From positions 1,178,001-1,242,000 of the forward strand of contig NZ_CP047156.1 of assembly GCF_009834025.1 (NCBI RefSeq): a stretch of DNA of 64,000 nucleotides. Reading direction: 5' to 3'. A model generated the notes under the pieces. It had not been told where the DNA came from and searched no databases. It saw only the letters and a list, made by a program, of their open reading frames with translations. The stretch is from Epidermidibacterium keratini (lineage in GTDB: Bacteria > Actinomycetota > Actinomycetes > Mycobacteriales > Antricoccaceae). How positions within the stretch are numbered: the first letter of the stretch is position 1; each line of letters begins with the position of its first letter. Positions 52,536-61,095 of this stretch are shown here, piece after piece. Both the position numbers and the translations under genes were made by a program.

Positions 52536-52564
52536 AGAACCCGCGACGCGACGTCGCGTTTCTC
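52535..52564 (+). terminator. terminator hairpin closing the large operon
   Basis: GAGAA-cc-CGCGACG pairs with CGTCGCG-t-TTCTC around CGA, starting at the last base of the MFS stop codon. No long T-run follows, as is common in high-GC genomes. Confidence 0.65.
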
Positions 52565-52656
52565 CTGGTATCGCCGCAATTCCCGGCCCTGGCAGTAGCC
52601 AAGCGGCACAGGTGCTGCAAGGATAGTGCGAACCTTATGCATCACGGAGGAGAGTA

Positions 52657-53058
52657 ATGAGCGCATGGGGCACGGGGCCGTTCGAAAACGACGACGCCCT
52701 TGACCTAGTCGGCGAGATCAACGACAGCCAACCTGACGAGATCGCCGACCTGCTGACCGACATTCTCTCTTTGACCGATCAAGAAGAGGAGATCGACGAG
52801 GTCGAAGGCTACGAGGCCTTCGCCGCCTGCGCGCTCCTTGGCGTCAAGCTCGGCCGCCTTGAGGCCGAGCAGCCCGACGTACTCGACGCGGTCGCCAAGA
52901 TCCCGACCGAGATCGTGGGCGCCCTGCTCCCCAACGCGCGCACAATGCTCACGCGCATCCTCGACGACAACTCCGAGTTCGCCGAGCTGTGGATCGAGTC
53001 CGGGCGCCTGGAGAAGATCCGCGGCGAGATCGGCAAAATCCAGCGCGCCCTGCGCTAG
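52657..53058 (+). CDS. DUF4259 protein
   Basis: This 133-residue acidic protein has GGAGGAGA before the ATG. It opens MSAWGTGPFENDDALDLVGEI, the W-G-x-G-x-F-E-N-D-x-A signature of DUF4259. The rest is helical, with EGYEAFAACALLGVKLGR. The family has no established function; some members sit near toxin-immunity genes, which is not the case here. Monocistronic. Confidence 0.82.
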   Translation: MSAWGTGPFENDDALDLVGEINDSQPDEIADLLTDILSLTDQEEEIDEVEGYEAFAACALLGVKLGRLEAEQPDVLDAVAKIPTEIVGALLPNARTMLTRILDDNSEFAELWIESGRLEKIRGEIGKIQRALR

Positions 53059-53196
53059 ACGCTCGGGACGTCCGCCGGCCGGTGGCGATCTCGGGCGGCG
53101 GAGGTGATTTCGACGGACGTCGCTCGCCTAGCGGCTCGCGACTGCTCAATCACCGAAGCCGGCTCGCCACCCTCGCTACTGCTCAATCACCGATAG

Positions 53197-54837
53197 TTAG
53201 GCGTGCTTGGCGGACGCGGCTTTTTCCAGGCCGAGCTGCTCGATTGACGTCTGGCGCATGTCGACCTTGCGGACCTTGCCGGTGACGGTCATCGGGAACT
53301 CGTCAGCGATGATCACGTACTTCGGGATCTTGTAGTGCGCCAGCTTGCCGTTCGAGAACTCCCGCACCTTGTCGGCATCCAACGGCTCAGCGTCTCCGCG
53401 CATCTTGATCCACGCGACCAGCTCCTCGCCGTACTTCTCATCGGGTACGCCGACCACCTGCACGTCGTCGATGTCGGGATGGGTGTAGAGGAACTCCTCG
53501 ATCTCGCGCGGGTAGAGGTTTTCGCCGCCGCGGATCACCATGTCCTTCAGCCGTCCGACGATGTTGACGTAGCCATGCTCGTCCATCGTCGCGAGGTCAC
53601 CGGTGTGCATCCAGCCGCCGGAGTCGATCGCCTCGGCCGTCTTCTCCTCGTTGTTCCAGTAGCCGAGCATGACCGAGTAGCCGCGCGTGCAGTACTCACC
53701 GGTCTCGCCATAGGGCAGCGTCAGCCCGGTCGCCGGGTCGATGATCTTGATTTCCTGGTGCGGGTGCACCCGTCCAACGGTCTCGGTACGCCGCTGCAGG
53801 TCATCGTCGGGCAGCGTCTGCGCCGACACCGGCGACGTCTCGGTCATGCCGTAGCAGATCGTGACGCCTTCCATGTTCATCTCGCTGATGACTCGCTTCA
53901 TCACCTCGACCGGGCACGGCGAGCCGGCCATGACACCGGTGCGCAGCGACGACAGGTCCCGCGGCTTCTTGTCGAGCTCGTTCAGCATCGCGATGAACAT
54001 CGTGGGTACGCCGTACAGCGCCGTGCATTTTTCGCCCTCGACGGCGTTGAGCGTCAGCACCGGGTCGAAGCCGGGCGCCGGGATGACGACGCAGGTGCCG
54101 TGGGTCAACGCGCCGAGATTGCCCATCACCATGCCGAAGCAGTGGTAGAACGGCACCGGCACGCAGACGATGTCCTCTTCGGTCCATCCCTGCGCCTCGG
54201 TCATGAAGAAGCCGTTGTTCAGGATGTTGTGGTGCGACAGCGTCGCGCCCTTCGGGAAGCCCGTCGTACCCGACGTGTACTGGATGTTGATCGGGTCGTC
54301 GCGGTCCAAACTCGCCATCGCGGCCGACACACGCTCGGGATCGGCCTTCGTGGCCTCGAGGTCATTCCACGACTGCTCGCCGATGAAGATGACCTGCTTC
54401 AGGCCCATCGCCTCGCTGCGCACGTCGCCCACCATCGACTTGTAGTCGCTGGTCTTGAACGAGACCGCTGAGACAAGCGTGCTGATCTCGGACTGGTTGA
54501 GCACGTAGGCAAGCTCGTGGGTGCGGTACGCCGGGTTGATGTTGACCAGGATCGCACCGATCTTCGCCGTCGCGTACTGCGTCAGCACCCACTCGGCGCA
54601 GTTCGGCGCCCAGATCCCGACCCGGTCGCCCTTTTCGATTCCGAGGTCGAGCAGTCCGGTCGCCACCTGGTCGACAACCTCGTTGAGCTGCGACCACGTC
54701 CAGCGTCGTCCCGACTCGCTTTCGACGAGGGCCTCTCGCTCGCCGAACTGCTCCGCCGTACGCTCCAGCTTCTCGCCGATGGTCTCCCCCAGCAGGGGTG
54801 TCATGGTCACGCCGCTGGCGTAGCTCAGCCCACTCAT
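53197..54837 (-). CDS. fatty-acyl-CoA synthetase, ACSF2/FadD35-like
   Basis: The product is 546 residues with GGAGAG before the ATG at 54837. It makes fatty acyl-CoA via an acyl-[101 protein letters not shown] and [13 protein letters not shown] place it in the ACSF2-like medium-chain branch. It is divergent from the alpha-methylacyl-CoA racemase gene 179 bp away; a shared role in branched-chain fatty acid oxidation is likely. Confidence 0.92.
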   Translation of the reverse strand: MSGLSYASGVTMTPLLGETIGEKLERTAEQFGEREALVESESGRRWTWSQLNEVVDQVATGLLDLGIEKGDRVGIWAPNCAEWVLTQYATAKIGAILVNINPAYRTHELAYVLNQSEISTLVSAVSFKTSDYKSMVGDVRSEAMGLKQVIFIGEQSWNDLEATKADPERVSAAMASLDRDDPINIQYTSGTTGFPKGATLSHHNILNNGFFMTEAQGWTEEDIVCVPVPFYHCFGMVMGNLGALTHGTCVVIPAPGFDPVLTLNAVEGEKCTALYGVPTMFIAMLNELDKKPRDLSSLRTGVMAGSPCPVEVMKRVISEMNMEGVTICYGMTETSPVSAQTLPDDDLQRRTETVGRVHPHQEIKIIDPATGLTLPYGETGEYCTRGYSVMLGYWNNEEKTAEAIDSGGWMHTGDLATMDEHGYVNIVGRLKDMVIRGGENLYPREIEEFLYTHPDIDDVQVVGVPDEKYGEELVAWIKMRGDAEPLDADKVREFSNGKLAHYKIPKYVIIADEFPMTVTGKVRKVDMRQTSIEQLGLEKAASAKHA

Positions 54838-55016
54838 GTCTCTCTCCGATTGCTCGACGGGACGAGATGTGGTGACCGGCCGAGGTGGCTGCGGTCACAC
54901 TCCTGGCCTCATTCTGCACGGTGGGCCCGATCGGTGCCACCGGCCCCACATCTGCCCACCACGGCGCTCTTCTGTTTAATCGAGGTCAGCAGCCGTTCCG
55001 TCCGCTGGAGGATCAC

Positions 55017-56156
55017 ATGGGACCACTCGCCGGAATCAAGGTCGTGGAGATCGCCAGTCTGGCGCCCGCTCCGATGGGTACGACGATCCTCGCCGACCTG
55101 GGCGCCGACGTGATCGTCATCGACCGCCCGGGCGGCACGCGTGGCGGCGCCGGCTCCGCGCCCGGCAACCCGTTGCGACGCAACCGACGCTCGATCACCC
55201 TTGATCTGAAGAAGCCCGAAGCCATCGAGGTGCTGCTGCAGCTGTGCGAGAAGGCCGACGTCTTCGTCGAGGGGTTCCGCCCGGGCGTGACCGAACGTCT
55301 CGGGATAGGACCTGAGGACCTGGCCGCGCGGAATCCGGGGCTCGTCTACGCGCGGATGACCGGCTGGGGCCAGGACGGGCCGCTGGCGCAGACAGCCGGT
55401 CACGACATCGACTACATCGCGATGAGCGGCGTACTGCACATGCTGGGCCCGGCCGGCGGCAAACCGGCGTTTCCGTCCAACCTCGTCGGCGACTTCGGCG
55501 GTGGCGGAATGCTGATGGCGCTAGGCATCCTCGCCGCGCTTGTCGAACGCGCGACCTCTGGCAAGGGTCAGGTCGTGGACGCCGCGATGGTCGACGGCGC
55601 GGCACAGCTCGGCAACTTCATGTTCGGCATGCGCGGTGCCGGCCAGTGGCCTAACCCGCGTGGCGAAAACATGCTCGATGGCGCAGCACCTTTTTACGAC
55701 ACCTACGAGTGCGCCGACGGAGGGTACGTCGCGGTCGGCGCGATCGAGCCGCAGTTCTACGCCCAGCTGCTCGAGGGCCTGGGCATCGACCCGGAGTCCC
55801 TGCCGGACCAGCACGATCAGGCGCGATGGCCTGAGGTGAAGGCAAAGTTCGGCGCTGCCTTTGCCGCGCAACCGCGAGCGCACTGGGAAGAGGTGTTCGA
55901 CGGAACGGATGCGTGCGTCTCGCCGATCCTGTCGCCGGACGAGGCGTTCGTGCATCCGGCCAACACCGCACGCGGCGTCTTCACCGAAGTCGACGGCGTC
56001 ACCCAGGCGGTCGGAGCGCCCCGGTTCAGCCGCACCCCTAGCGACCCACCGACGTCGGGCCCGGACAACGGCGCCAACTCCGAGGAGATTCTCGCCGAGC
56101 TCGGAATGACCGCGGAGCAGATCGCCAACGTGCGCCAGGCCGGCGTACTCGGCTAA
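55017..56156 (+). CDS. mcr: alpha-methylacyl-CoA racemase
   Basis: The product is 379 residues from the ATG at 55017 (GGAGGATCAC upstream). It interconverts 2R- and 2S-methylacyl-CoA so that methyl-branched or sterol side chains can enter beta-oxidation. The catalytic histidine is in TAGHDIDYIAMSGVLHMLG and the aspartate in NLVGDFGGGGMLMALGILAAL, both as in MCR of Mycobacterium tuberculosis; RRNRRSITLDLKKPEA and GFRPGVTERLGIGPEDL are also conserved. It shares the CaiB fold with the gene at 47080 but differs in active site and function. Confidence 0.92.
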   Translation: MGPLAGIKVVEIASLAPAPMGTTILADLGADVIVIDRPGGTRGGAGSAPGNPLRRNRRSITLDLKKPEAIEVLLQLCEKADVFVEGFRPGVTERLGIGPEDLAARNPGLVYARMTGWGQDGPLAQTAGHDIDYIAMSGVLHMLGPAGGKPAFPSNLVGDFGGGGMLMALGILAALVERATSGKGQVVDAAMVDGAAQLGNFMFGMRGAGQWPNPRGENMLDGAAPFYDTYECADGGYVAVGAIEPQFYAQLLEGLGIDPESLPDQHDQARWPEVKAKFGAAFAAQPRAHWEEVFDGTDACVSPILSPDEAFVHPANTARGVFTEVDGVTQAVGAPRFSRTPSDPPTSGPDNGANSEEILAELGMTAEQIANVRQAGVLG

Positions 56157-56193
56157 CCGCCTCGGCGCGCGCACCACGTAACCTCGGAAGGTC

Positions 56194-57798
56194 ATGTCCT
56201 CACCGAACTCGCCCTCCGAAGAGACCGCCGACTCGGACGCGCCGCCGGCCGAGTCGAGCACGCGTCCCTGGCATAAGCACATCGCGTGGCGCATCGCGAC
56301 CCGTGTCTTTGTTGCAGTCCTGGGCGCCGTACTCGGCGTGATCGTCGGCGGTAGCGCAACGGGAGCGATCGGACCGATCGACGTCCAGGCGACCCTGTCG
56401 CTCGGCCCGGGTGATGCCACCGTCCGGATCCCACCGCTCGGCGCGCTGAGCGTTGACGCGTACGACGGGCCGCTGCACACCGAGATGACAGTGCTGACCG
56501 TCGACCAGCTCAAGGCGGCAGCGTACGTCAACGGCCAGAAGTCCCTCGACGAGCTCACCGGGCAGGTCGAGACGGACCTTCGATCACTGTTGGTCACGCT
56601 GGTAGTCAAGACGGTGATTTGGGCGATCGCCGGAGCTGCCATCGCAAGTTTGCTGATATATCGGCGAATCCGCGACATCTTCATCTCAATCGGTACGTCG
56701 GTCGCGGTGGTCGCGACCACGTTGGCGATCGGCTACTTCACCTTCGATGCCAAGAAGCTGCAGGAGCCGACGTACTCCGGCCTGCTCGCGCAGGCGCCCG
56801 CCCTGATCGGCAACGTCGAGGACCTCGCAACTAAGTTCGCCGACTACCGGCAGGCGTTGGCGAAGATGGTCACGAACGTCTCGACGCTCTACTCGGCCGT
56901 CTCGGCGCTGCCGAGCGACCCGGGCAACGGCGAGACGATCCGGGTGCTGCACGTGTCGGACATCCACATGAACCCGGCCGGCTTCGATCTGATGAGCAAC
57001 CTGGTCGAGCAGTTCGGGGTGAACTTCGTGATCGACACCGGCGACATCGTCGACTGGGGCACTCCGCAGGAGCAGCAGACGTTTGCCAGCGTCAGTTCGC
57101 TGCCGGTGCCCTACGTCTACGTGCGCGGCAACCACGACTCGCTGACAACCGAGCAGCAGCTCGCCGCGATGCCCAACGTGACGGTGCTCGATGGGTCCGA
57201 GACCGAGATCGACGGGCTTCGGATCGCCGGACTTGGCGACCCGCGCTTCAGCCCCGACCGTTCGACGTACGACGACAGCTCGCTCGACGATGCGGTCGAG
57301 GTGGCGACGGAGAAGTTCAAGTCGTACGTCGAGGATCTCGACCCGGGCCCGGACATCCTGGCGGTGCATGACCCGTCCGGCAGCGAGCTGTTGGCCGGTG
57401 ACGCGCCGGTCATCCTGTCCGGGCACACGCACAAGCGCTCGGTCTCCGAGCTCGATGGCGGCAAGTCGCTGTTGCTCATCCAGGGTTCGACCGGTGGGGC
57501 TGGGCTGCGCGGGCTGGAGAAGGAGGAGCCGACTCCGCTGAGCGCATCGGTGCTCTACTTCGACCCGACAAGCAAGGAGCTGCTCGCGTGGGACGACATC
57601 ACGCTCGGTGGGCTCGGCCAGACCGATGTGTCGATTCAGCGCACGATCGCGCCGAAGGCATCGGAGGAGGCCGAGGAGTCGGCGGCCAGCATGACGACCG
57701 AGCCCGACTCCCCTGAGCCGTCCGACGAACCGTCCGAGTCGCCCGAGGAGTCGCCCGCGCCGTCAGAGCCCACGACGACCGCGGCACCGACGACGTAA
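56194..57798 (+). CDS. membrane-anchored calcineurin-like metallophosphoesterase
   Basis: This is a 534-residue protein. Two hydrophobic stretches (about 33-58 and 130-180) anchor it, with an extracytoplasmic part between. The metallophosphoesterase domain runs from about 245: VLHVSDIHMNPAG, VIDTGDIVDWGT, YVRGNHDSLT and ILSGHTHKRS supply all metal ligands. It cleaves an unknown phosphoester. The last 50 residues are a Glu/Ser/Pro/Thr tail (PSDEPSESPEESPAPSEP), probably disordered and possibly wall-spanning. A hairpin at 57802-57828 ends the transcript. Confidence 0.88.
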   Translation: MSSPNSPSEETADSDAPPAESSTRPWHKHIAWRIATRVFVAVLGAVLGVIVGGSATGAIGPIDVQATLSLGPGDATVRIPPLGALSVDAYDGPLHTEMTVLTVDQLKAAAYVNGQKSLDELTGQVETDLRSLLVTLVVKTVIWAIAGAAIASLLIYRRIRDIFISIGTSVAVVATTLAIGYFTFDAKKLQEPTYSGLLAQAPALIGNVEDLATKFADYRQALAKMVTNVSTLYSAVSALPSDPGNGETIRVLHVSDIHMNPAGFDLMSNLVEQFGVNFVIDTGDIVDWGTPQEQQTFASVSSLPVPYVYVRGNHDSLTTEQQLAAMPNVTVLDGSETEIDGLRIAGLGDPRFSPDRSTYDDSSLDDAVEVATEKFKSYVEDLDPGPDILAVHDPSGSELLAGDAPVILSGHTHKRSVSELDGGKSLLLIQGSTGGAGLRGLEKEEPTPLSASVLYFDPTSKELLAWDDITLGGLGQTDVSIQRTIAPKASEEAEESAASMTTEPDSPEPSDEPSESPEESPAPSEPTTTAAPTT

Positions 57799-57801
57799 CC
57801 G

Positions 57802-57828
57802 CGGGGTGCGGCGTACGCCTGCACCCCG
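57802..57828 (+). terminator. terminator-like hairpin after the metallophosphoesterase gene
   Basis: CGGGGTGC (57802-57809) pairs with GCACCCCG (57821-57828), and the loop GGCGTACGCC is itself self-complementary. There is no T-run. Confidence 0.55.
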
Positions 57829-57930
57829 GGGGCGGACCCCGGTTGGCGGGCGAGCCCGGGCATCAAGTATGCTTTTCCAGCCCCACGGAACGGGAGGAGC
57901 AACCGCAAGGTTGCCGCTCGGGACGGGCGA

Positions 57931-58003
57931 GGCCCCATCGTCTAGCGGTCCAGGACTCTGCCCTTTCACGGCAGCAACACGGGTTCGAACCCCGTTGGGG
58001 TCA
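57931..58003 (+). tRNA. tRNA-Glu (anticodon TTC)
   Basis: The 73-nt gene has acceptor arms GGCCCCA and TGGGGTC, anticodon arm CTGCC-CTTTCAC-GGCAG, and T-arm ACGGG-TTCGAAC-CCCGT, with discriminator A. A possible promoter -10 TATGCT lies at 57868-57873. CCA is not encoded. Confidence 0.95.
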
Positions 58004-58038
58004 CGAGGTACGATCGGTGCTTCACAATTTGATAGCAA

Positions 58039-58112
58039 GGCCCTGTGGCGCAGTTGGTTAGCGCGCCGCCCTGTCACGGCGGAGGTCGCGGGTTCGAGTC
58101 CCGTCAGGGTCG
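58039..58112 (+). tRNA. tRNA-Asp (anticodon GTC)
   Basis: The 74-nt gene has acceptor GGCCCTG with CAGGGTC, anticodon arm CCGCC-CTGTCAC-GGCGG and T-arm CGGGTTCGAGTCCCG, with discriminator G. Only 35 bp separate it from tRNA-Glu, so it is transcribed in the same cluster. A CTTTTT run follows. Confidence 0.96.
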
Positions 58113-58149
58113 CTTTTTCATGCGAGCGGCATAGTGTTGTTGCCGCGAC

Positions 58150-58226
58150 GGCCAGGTAGCTCAGTTGGTACGAGCGTCCGACTGAAAATCGGAAGGTCGG
58201 CGGTTCGACCCCGCCCCTGGCCACCA
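58150..58226 (+). tRNA. tRNA-Phe (anticodon GAA), CCA encoded
   Basis: Acceptor GGCCAGG pairs with CCTGGCC, the anticodon arm is CCGA-CTGAAAA-TCGG and the T-arm GGCGG-TTCGACC-CCGCC. The discriminator A is followed by a genomic CCA (58224-58226). It is the last gene of the tRNA cluster. Confidence 0.96.
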
Positions 58227-58230
58227 CCCC

Positions 58231-58266
58231 AACCGCAGATCAGGCGCGAGCCGATCTGCGGTTTTC
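58231..58266 (+). terminator. rho-independent terminator of the tRNA cluster
   Basis: AACCGCAGATC (58231-58241) pairs with GATCTGCGGTT (58253-58263), followed by TTT and a second T-run after CGC. This is the clearest classical terminator in the window. Confidence 0.88.
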
Positions 58267-58417
58267 GCTTTTTCGGTCCGCCTGAACGTGAGCCGGCGAC
58301 ATCGGCCCGTTTGGTGTAGGAGTTGACGCGCACATCTCAGGTACGGTGATCGCGCCGAAGCGACGGCTGAGGCCGGACGCGCCACGTAGGGCGCGAGGGC
58401 AGGATCCGGAGCATGCC

Positions 58418-58948
58418 GTGGTGGAGCTGAACCTCGTCCGCACGGTCAACCTGGCCGAAGCCACCTTCCCGGTGAGCATCAAGATTGACAACTGGGACCC
58501 CATTCGTCTTCCGTGGGCAGACCCGCCGTACGCCGTGAATATCGCGCCGGGAGCGCACCACGCAATCGTGAAAATCGGCGTCGGGTCAGCATTCTCCCGT
58601 CCGGTGCGCTTCGACGTTGCTGATGCCGAGACCGCGACTCTGCTGATCTACGGCAGCGGTGTCGGCTGGTGGCGAACTCCGCAACCGAGACTGGTTGTCC
58701 ACCCGGGCAAACCCGCGCCGCAACGGTGGCCTGGACCGAATCGCACGCGGGTGGTCGGGGCGCTGATCGTTTTTGTCGCCGCTCTTGCTGCCATCGCCTC
58801 ACCGCTAGTCACCGAGACTTCTGTAGGAGGGTTCGCCGTACCCTTCCTCGCGCTCATCGGCGTCATAGCCGGCACCAGCATCATTCAGAGCTTCGTGCGG
58901 GCGCGTCGACTGCGCGAGGCCAGCCGGATGGAAAACCTCGGCGCATAG
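58418..58948 (+). CDS. hypothetical protein with two C-terminal membrane segments
   Basis: The product is 176 residues from the GTG at 58418, chosen because GGAG lies six bases upstream; a GTG at 58346 would add 24 arginine-rich residues. A beta-rich domain of about 100 residues (NLVRTVNLAEATFPVSIKID, YAVNIAPGAHHAIVKIGVG, FDVADAETATLLIYGSGVGW) precedes two membrane segments (VVGALIVFVAALAAIASPLV, AVPFLALIGVIAGTSIIQSF). I do not recognise the family. It stands alone behind the tRNA terminator. Confidence 0.6.
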   Translation: MVELNLVRTVNLAEATFPVSIKIDNWDPIRLPWADPPYAVNIAPGAHHAIVKIGVGSAFSRPVRFDVADAETATLLIYGSGVGWWRTPQPRLVVHPGKPAPQRWPGPNRTRVVGALIVFVAALAAIASPLVTETSVGGFAVPFLALIGVIAGTSIIQSFVRARRLREASRMENLGA

Positions 58949-58956
58949 CCTGCGCG

Positions 58957-59027
58957 CCAATTCCGCACAGGAGCGGGCCGATTCGGCCCGATTTATACAC
59001 GGGACGCTGCCTGTTGTACGGATTCGG
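58957..59027. repeat. nested palindrome, partner of the element at 29901
   Basis: CCAATTCCGCACAG (58957-58970) faces CTGTTGTACGGATTCGG (59011-59027), an imperfect outer stem, around a perfect inner hairpin CGGGCCG-ATT-CGGCCCG (58974-58990). The left end matches the repeat at 29901 for 16 bases. It may also end transcription of the hypothetical gene. Confidence 0.7.
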
Positions 59028-59045
59028 TTCATCCGGTCACAACTA

Positions 59046-59074
59046 TTGCCTCGACAGCAGCGCCTGTGCATACT
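59046..59074 (+). promoter_or_regulatory. promoter of the leaderless IclR gene
   Basis: TTGCCT (59046-59051) and CATACT (59069-59074) are 17 bp apart. The expected start point, seven bases on, is the G of the GTG at 59081, with no room for a ribosome-binding site. Confidence 0.55.
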
Positions 59075-59080
59075 GCGTTC

Positions 59081-59854
59081 GTGACTAACGAAGAACGTTC
59101 GTCAGAGGCGAACGGACGGCGCGTAGCGAGCGTCAGCCACGCGATGCGCATCCTCAATCTGCTTGCCAGCAACCAGAGCGGCATGGGGGTCAGCGAGATC
59201 GCCCGCACCGTCGGCCTCGGCAAGAGCACCGTGCACACCCTGCTTGCCACCCTGCGCGCCGAGGAGTACGTCGAGAAGTCCAGCGACGGCAGCAAGTACC
59301 ACCTTGGCCTCGGTGCCTTTCACATCGGCGCTGCGGCCGTACCCGGTGTCCCCGCCGACGGCCGTCTCATGCCGCTGCTGTGGACGCTCGCCGAAGAGAC
59401 GGGCGAAGCCGTATCGCTCGCCATCGCGCACCACGCAGATGCCGTCATCGTGCAGCGCATCGAGAGCCAGCGCCTGCTGCGCGCGGAGATCCGCGTCGGC
59501 ACCCGCATGCCGCTGCACAGCTCAGCATCGGGCAAGAGCCTGCTGTCGCAGATGAGCGACGAGACAATCCGATCCCTCTACCCCGCCGAGGACCTGCCGC
59601 AGCTCTCCCCCGACACCATCACCAACCGCAGCACCCTCCTCGCCGAGCTCGACGAGGTCCGCGAAGCGGGGCACGCCTTCAACCGCGGCGAGTACGCCGG
59701 CGGCGTCATCGGCGTCGCGACGTGGGTTCGCGGACGCGGCAACCGCGCTCCCCTCGCGCTGTCGGTCGCCGGTCCCAGCCACCGATTCGACCCTGAGCCC
59801 CTGGTCGGCCGTCTCAAGGAGATCGCCAAGGCCATGGGCGAGACCCTCGCATAA
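59081..59854 (+). CDS. IclR family transcriptional regulator
   Basis: The product is 257 residues from the GTG at 59081; a GTG at 59066 overlaps the -10 box and is less likely. It has an N-terminal winged helix (SVSHAMRILNLLASNQSGMGVSEIARTVGLGKSTVHTLLATLRAEEYVEK) and a GAF-like effector domain with TGEAVSLAIAHHADAVIVQRIES, MPLHSSASGKSLLSQM and AGHAFNRGEYAGGVIGVATWVR. IclR proteins sense small acids. It heads the operon 59081-64000 and probably regulates it, sensing a pathway intermediate. Confidence 0.9.
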   Translation: MTNEERSSEANGRRVASVSHAMRILNLLASNQSGMGVSEIARTVGLGKSTVHTLLATLRAEEYVEKSSDGSKYHLGLGAFHIGAAAVPGVPADGRLMPLLWTLAEETGEAVSLAIAHHADAVIVQRIESQRLLRAEIRVGTRMPLHSSASGKSLLSQMSDETIRSLYPAEDLPQLSPDTITNRSTLLAELDEVREAGHAFNRGEYAGGVIGVATWVRGRGNRAPLALSVAGPSHRFDPEPLVGRLKEIAKAMGETLA

Positions 59855-59865
59855 CCGGAGCATCG

Positions 59866-60441
59866 ATGAAATTCCAGATCCGCAAGATCCAGCTCGTCAG
59901 CGAGACGACGTACGCCGAGGCCGGGCGGCCCGTCGACCGCCCGATCACCCGCGTCGCGGCCGCTGCCGTCGTGAGCAACGAGTACGCCGGCCAGTGGCAA
60001 GACGACCTGTCGCCGATGTATGACGCAGCAGCCGACGTCGCCGCCGACCTCGCCCAGCGAGCGGTCGCCGCGCTGCCCGGCGCGCCCGAGTCTTACGGCA
60101 AGGCAGCGATCGTCGGCCTCGACGGCGAGCTGGAGCACGCCGCTGCCGTGCTGCATCCCAGCCTCGGCAAGCCGTTGCGTGACGCGGTCGGCGGCGGTAC
60201 GTCGATCATCCCGTCGGCGAAGAAGGCGGGCATCGCCGGCACCGCGATCGACGTACCGCTGCACTACAAGGATGCGGCCTTCGTGCGCACTCACTTCGAC
60301 GCGATGGAGGTGCGTATCCCCGACGCGCCGCGACCCAACGAGCTCGTCATCGTCGTCGCGGTCACCGACGGCGGCCGGCCGCATCCGCGAGTCGGCGGCC
60401 TCACCATCGACGAGGCCGACGGCAGCGACGGCTTGCGCTAA
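59866..60441 (+). CDS. PF06684 ('amino acid synthesis' family) protein, copy 1
   Basis: This 191-residue protein is 11 bp after the IclR gene. It shares with its neighbour at 60520 the blocks YAGQWQDDL, GKAAIVG-x-x-GE-EH, HP-x-x-G-PLR-A, KK-x-G--GT--DVPL-Y-D, VR-HFD-M, PDAPxPxE and GGR-H-R-GG. I recognise this as the DUF1185/PF06684 family, named for amino acid synthesis without solid biochemical support. It has no cofactor motif; conserved Lys, His and Asp residues could serve hydrolysis or lyase chemistry. Context suggests a catabolic step on a nitrogen ring or its opened product. Confidence 0.78.
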   Translation: MKFQIRKIQLVSETTYAEAGRPVDRPITRVAAAAVVSNEYAGQWQDDLSPMYDAAADVAADLAQRAVAALPGAPESYGKAAIVGLDGELEHAAAVLHPSLGKPLRDAVGGGTSIIPSAKKAGIAGTAIDVPLHYKDAAFVRTHFDAMEVRIPDAPRPNELVIVVAVTDGGRPHPRVGGLTIDEADGSDGLR

Positions 60442-60465
60442 ACCCACGACCACCCACCCCCAACT

Positions 60466-60501
60466 GGCAGTCCGTGCCGAGGTCCCGCGGCACGGACTGC
60501 C
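60466..60501 (+). promoter_or_regulatory. intercistronic hairpin between the two PF06684 genes
   Basis: GGCAGTCCGTGCCG (60466-60479) and CGGCACGGACTGCC (60488-60501) form a perfect 14-bp stem with an eight-base loop. The downstream gene's GAAGGAG follows 7 bases later. It could attenuate or process the operon message. Confidence 0.75.
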
Positions 60502-60519
60502 CCACCCGAAGGAGCACAC

Positions 60520-61095
60520 ATGAAAGCGACCGTCCGTCGCTGGCACTCGCAGATCGAGGAGATCGAATACGAAGGCGGGCGCCGCGTCGACCCGCCGCAT
60601 CGACGCGTCATCGTCGCGGCCGTCGTCGCCAACCCGTACGCCGGGCAGTGGCAAGACGACCTCAGTGAGCTCATCGACCTCGGCGAGCAGCTGTCGGCCG
60701 AGCTCACCGCCCGTGCCCAGGCACTGCTCGGCAACCCGGTGCGGGCCTTCGGCAAGGCCGCGATTGTCGGCAGCGCAGGCGAAATCGAGCACGTGTCCGC
60801 AGTCGTGCACCCGCGGTTCGGACAGCCGCTGCGCGCCGCAACCGATGGGGCAGCGCTGCTGCAGTCGATCAAGAAGCGCGGCGGTCCAGGCACGGTCGTC
60901 GACGTACCCCTCAGCCACTACCGCGACATGGCCGTGCGCTCTCATTTCGACTCGACCAGCGTCATGGTCCCCGACGCTCCGCTCCCCGACGAGATGGTGA
61001 TCGCCCTCGCGGTCGCTGACGGCCCCCGGGCGCATCAGCGCATCGGCGGCAAGACCGAAGCCGACCTCACCAACGCACCCAAGGAGCAGTCATGA
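60520..61095 (+). CDS. PF06684 ('amino acid synthesis' family) protein, copy 2
   Basis: This 191-residue paralogue of the previous gene has the same length and the same block order, but a different C-terminus and about half of the residues changed (by eye). Tandem copies kept side by side suggest a heteromeric complex or two sequential reactions. It has GAAGGAG before the ATG and overlaps the hydrolase gene by ATGA. Confidence 0.78.
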   Translation: MKATVRRWHSQIEEIEYEGGRRVDPPHRRVIVAAVVANPYAGQWQDDLSELIDLGEQLSAELTARAQALLGNPVRAFGKAAIVGSAGEIEHVSAVVHPRFGQPLRAATDGAALLQSIKKRGGPGTVVDVPLSHYRDMAVRSHFDSTSVMVPDAPLPDEMVIALAVADGPRAHQRIGGKTEADLTNAPKEQS

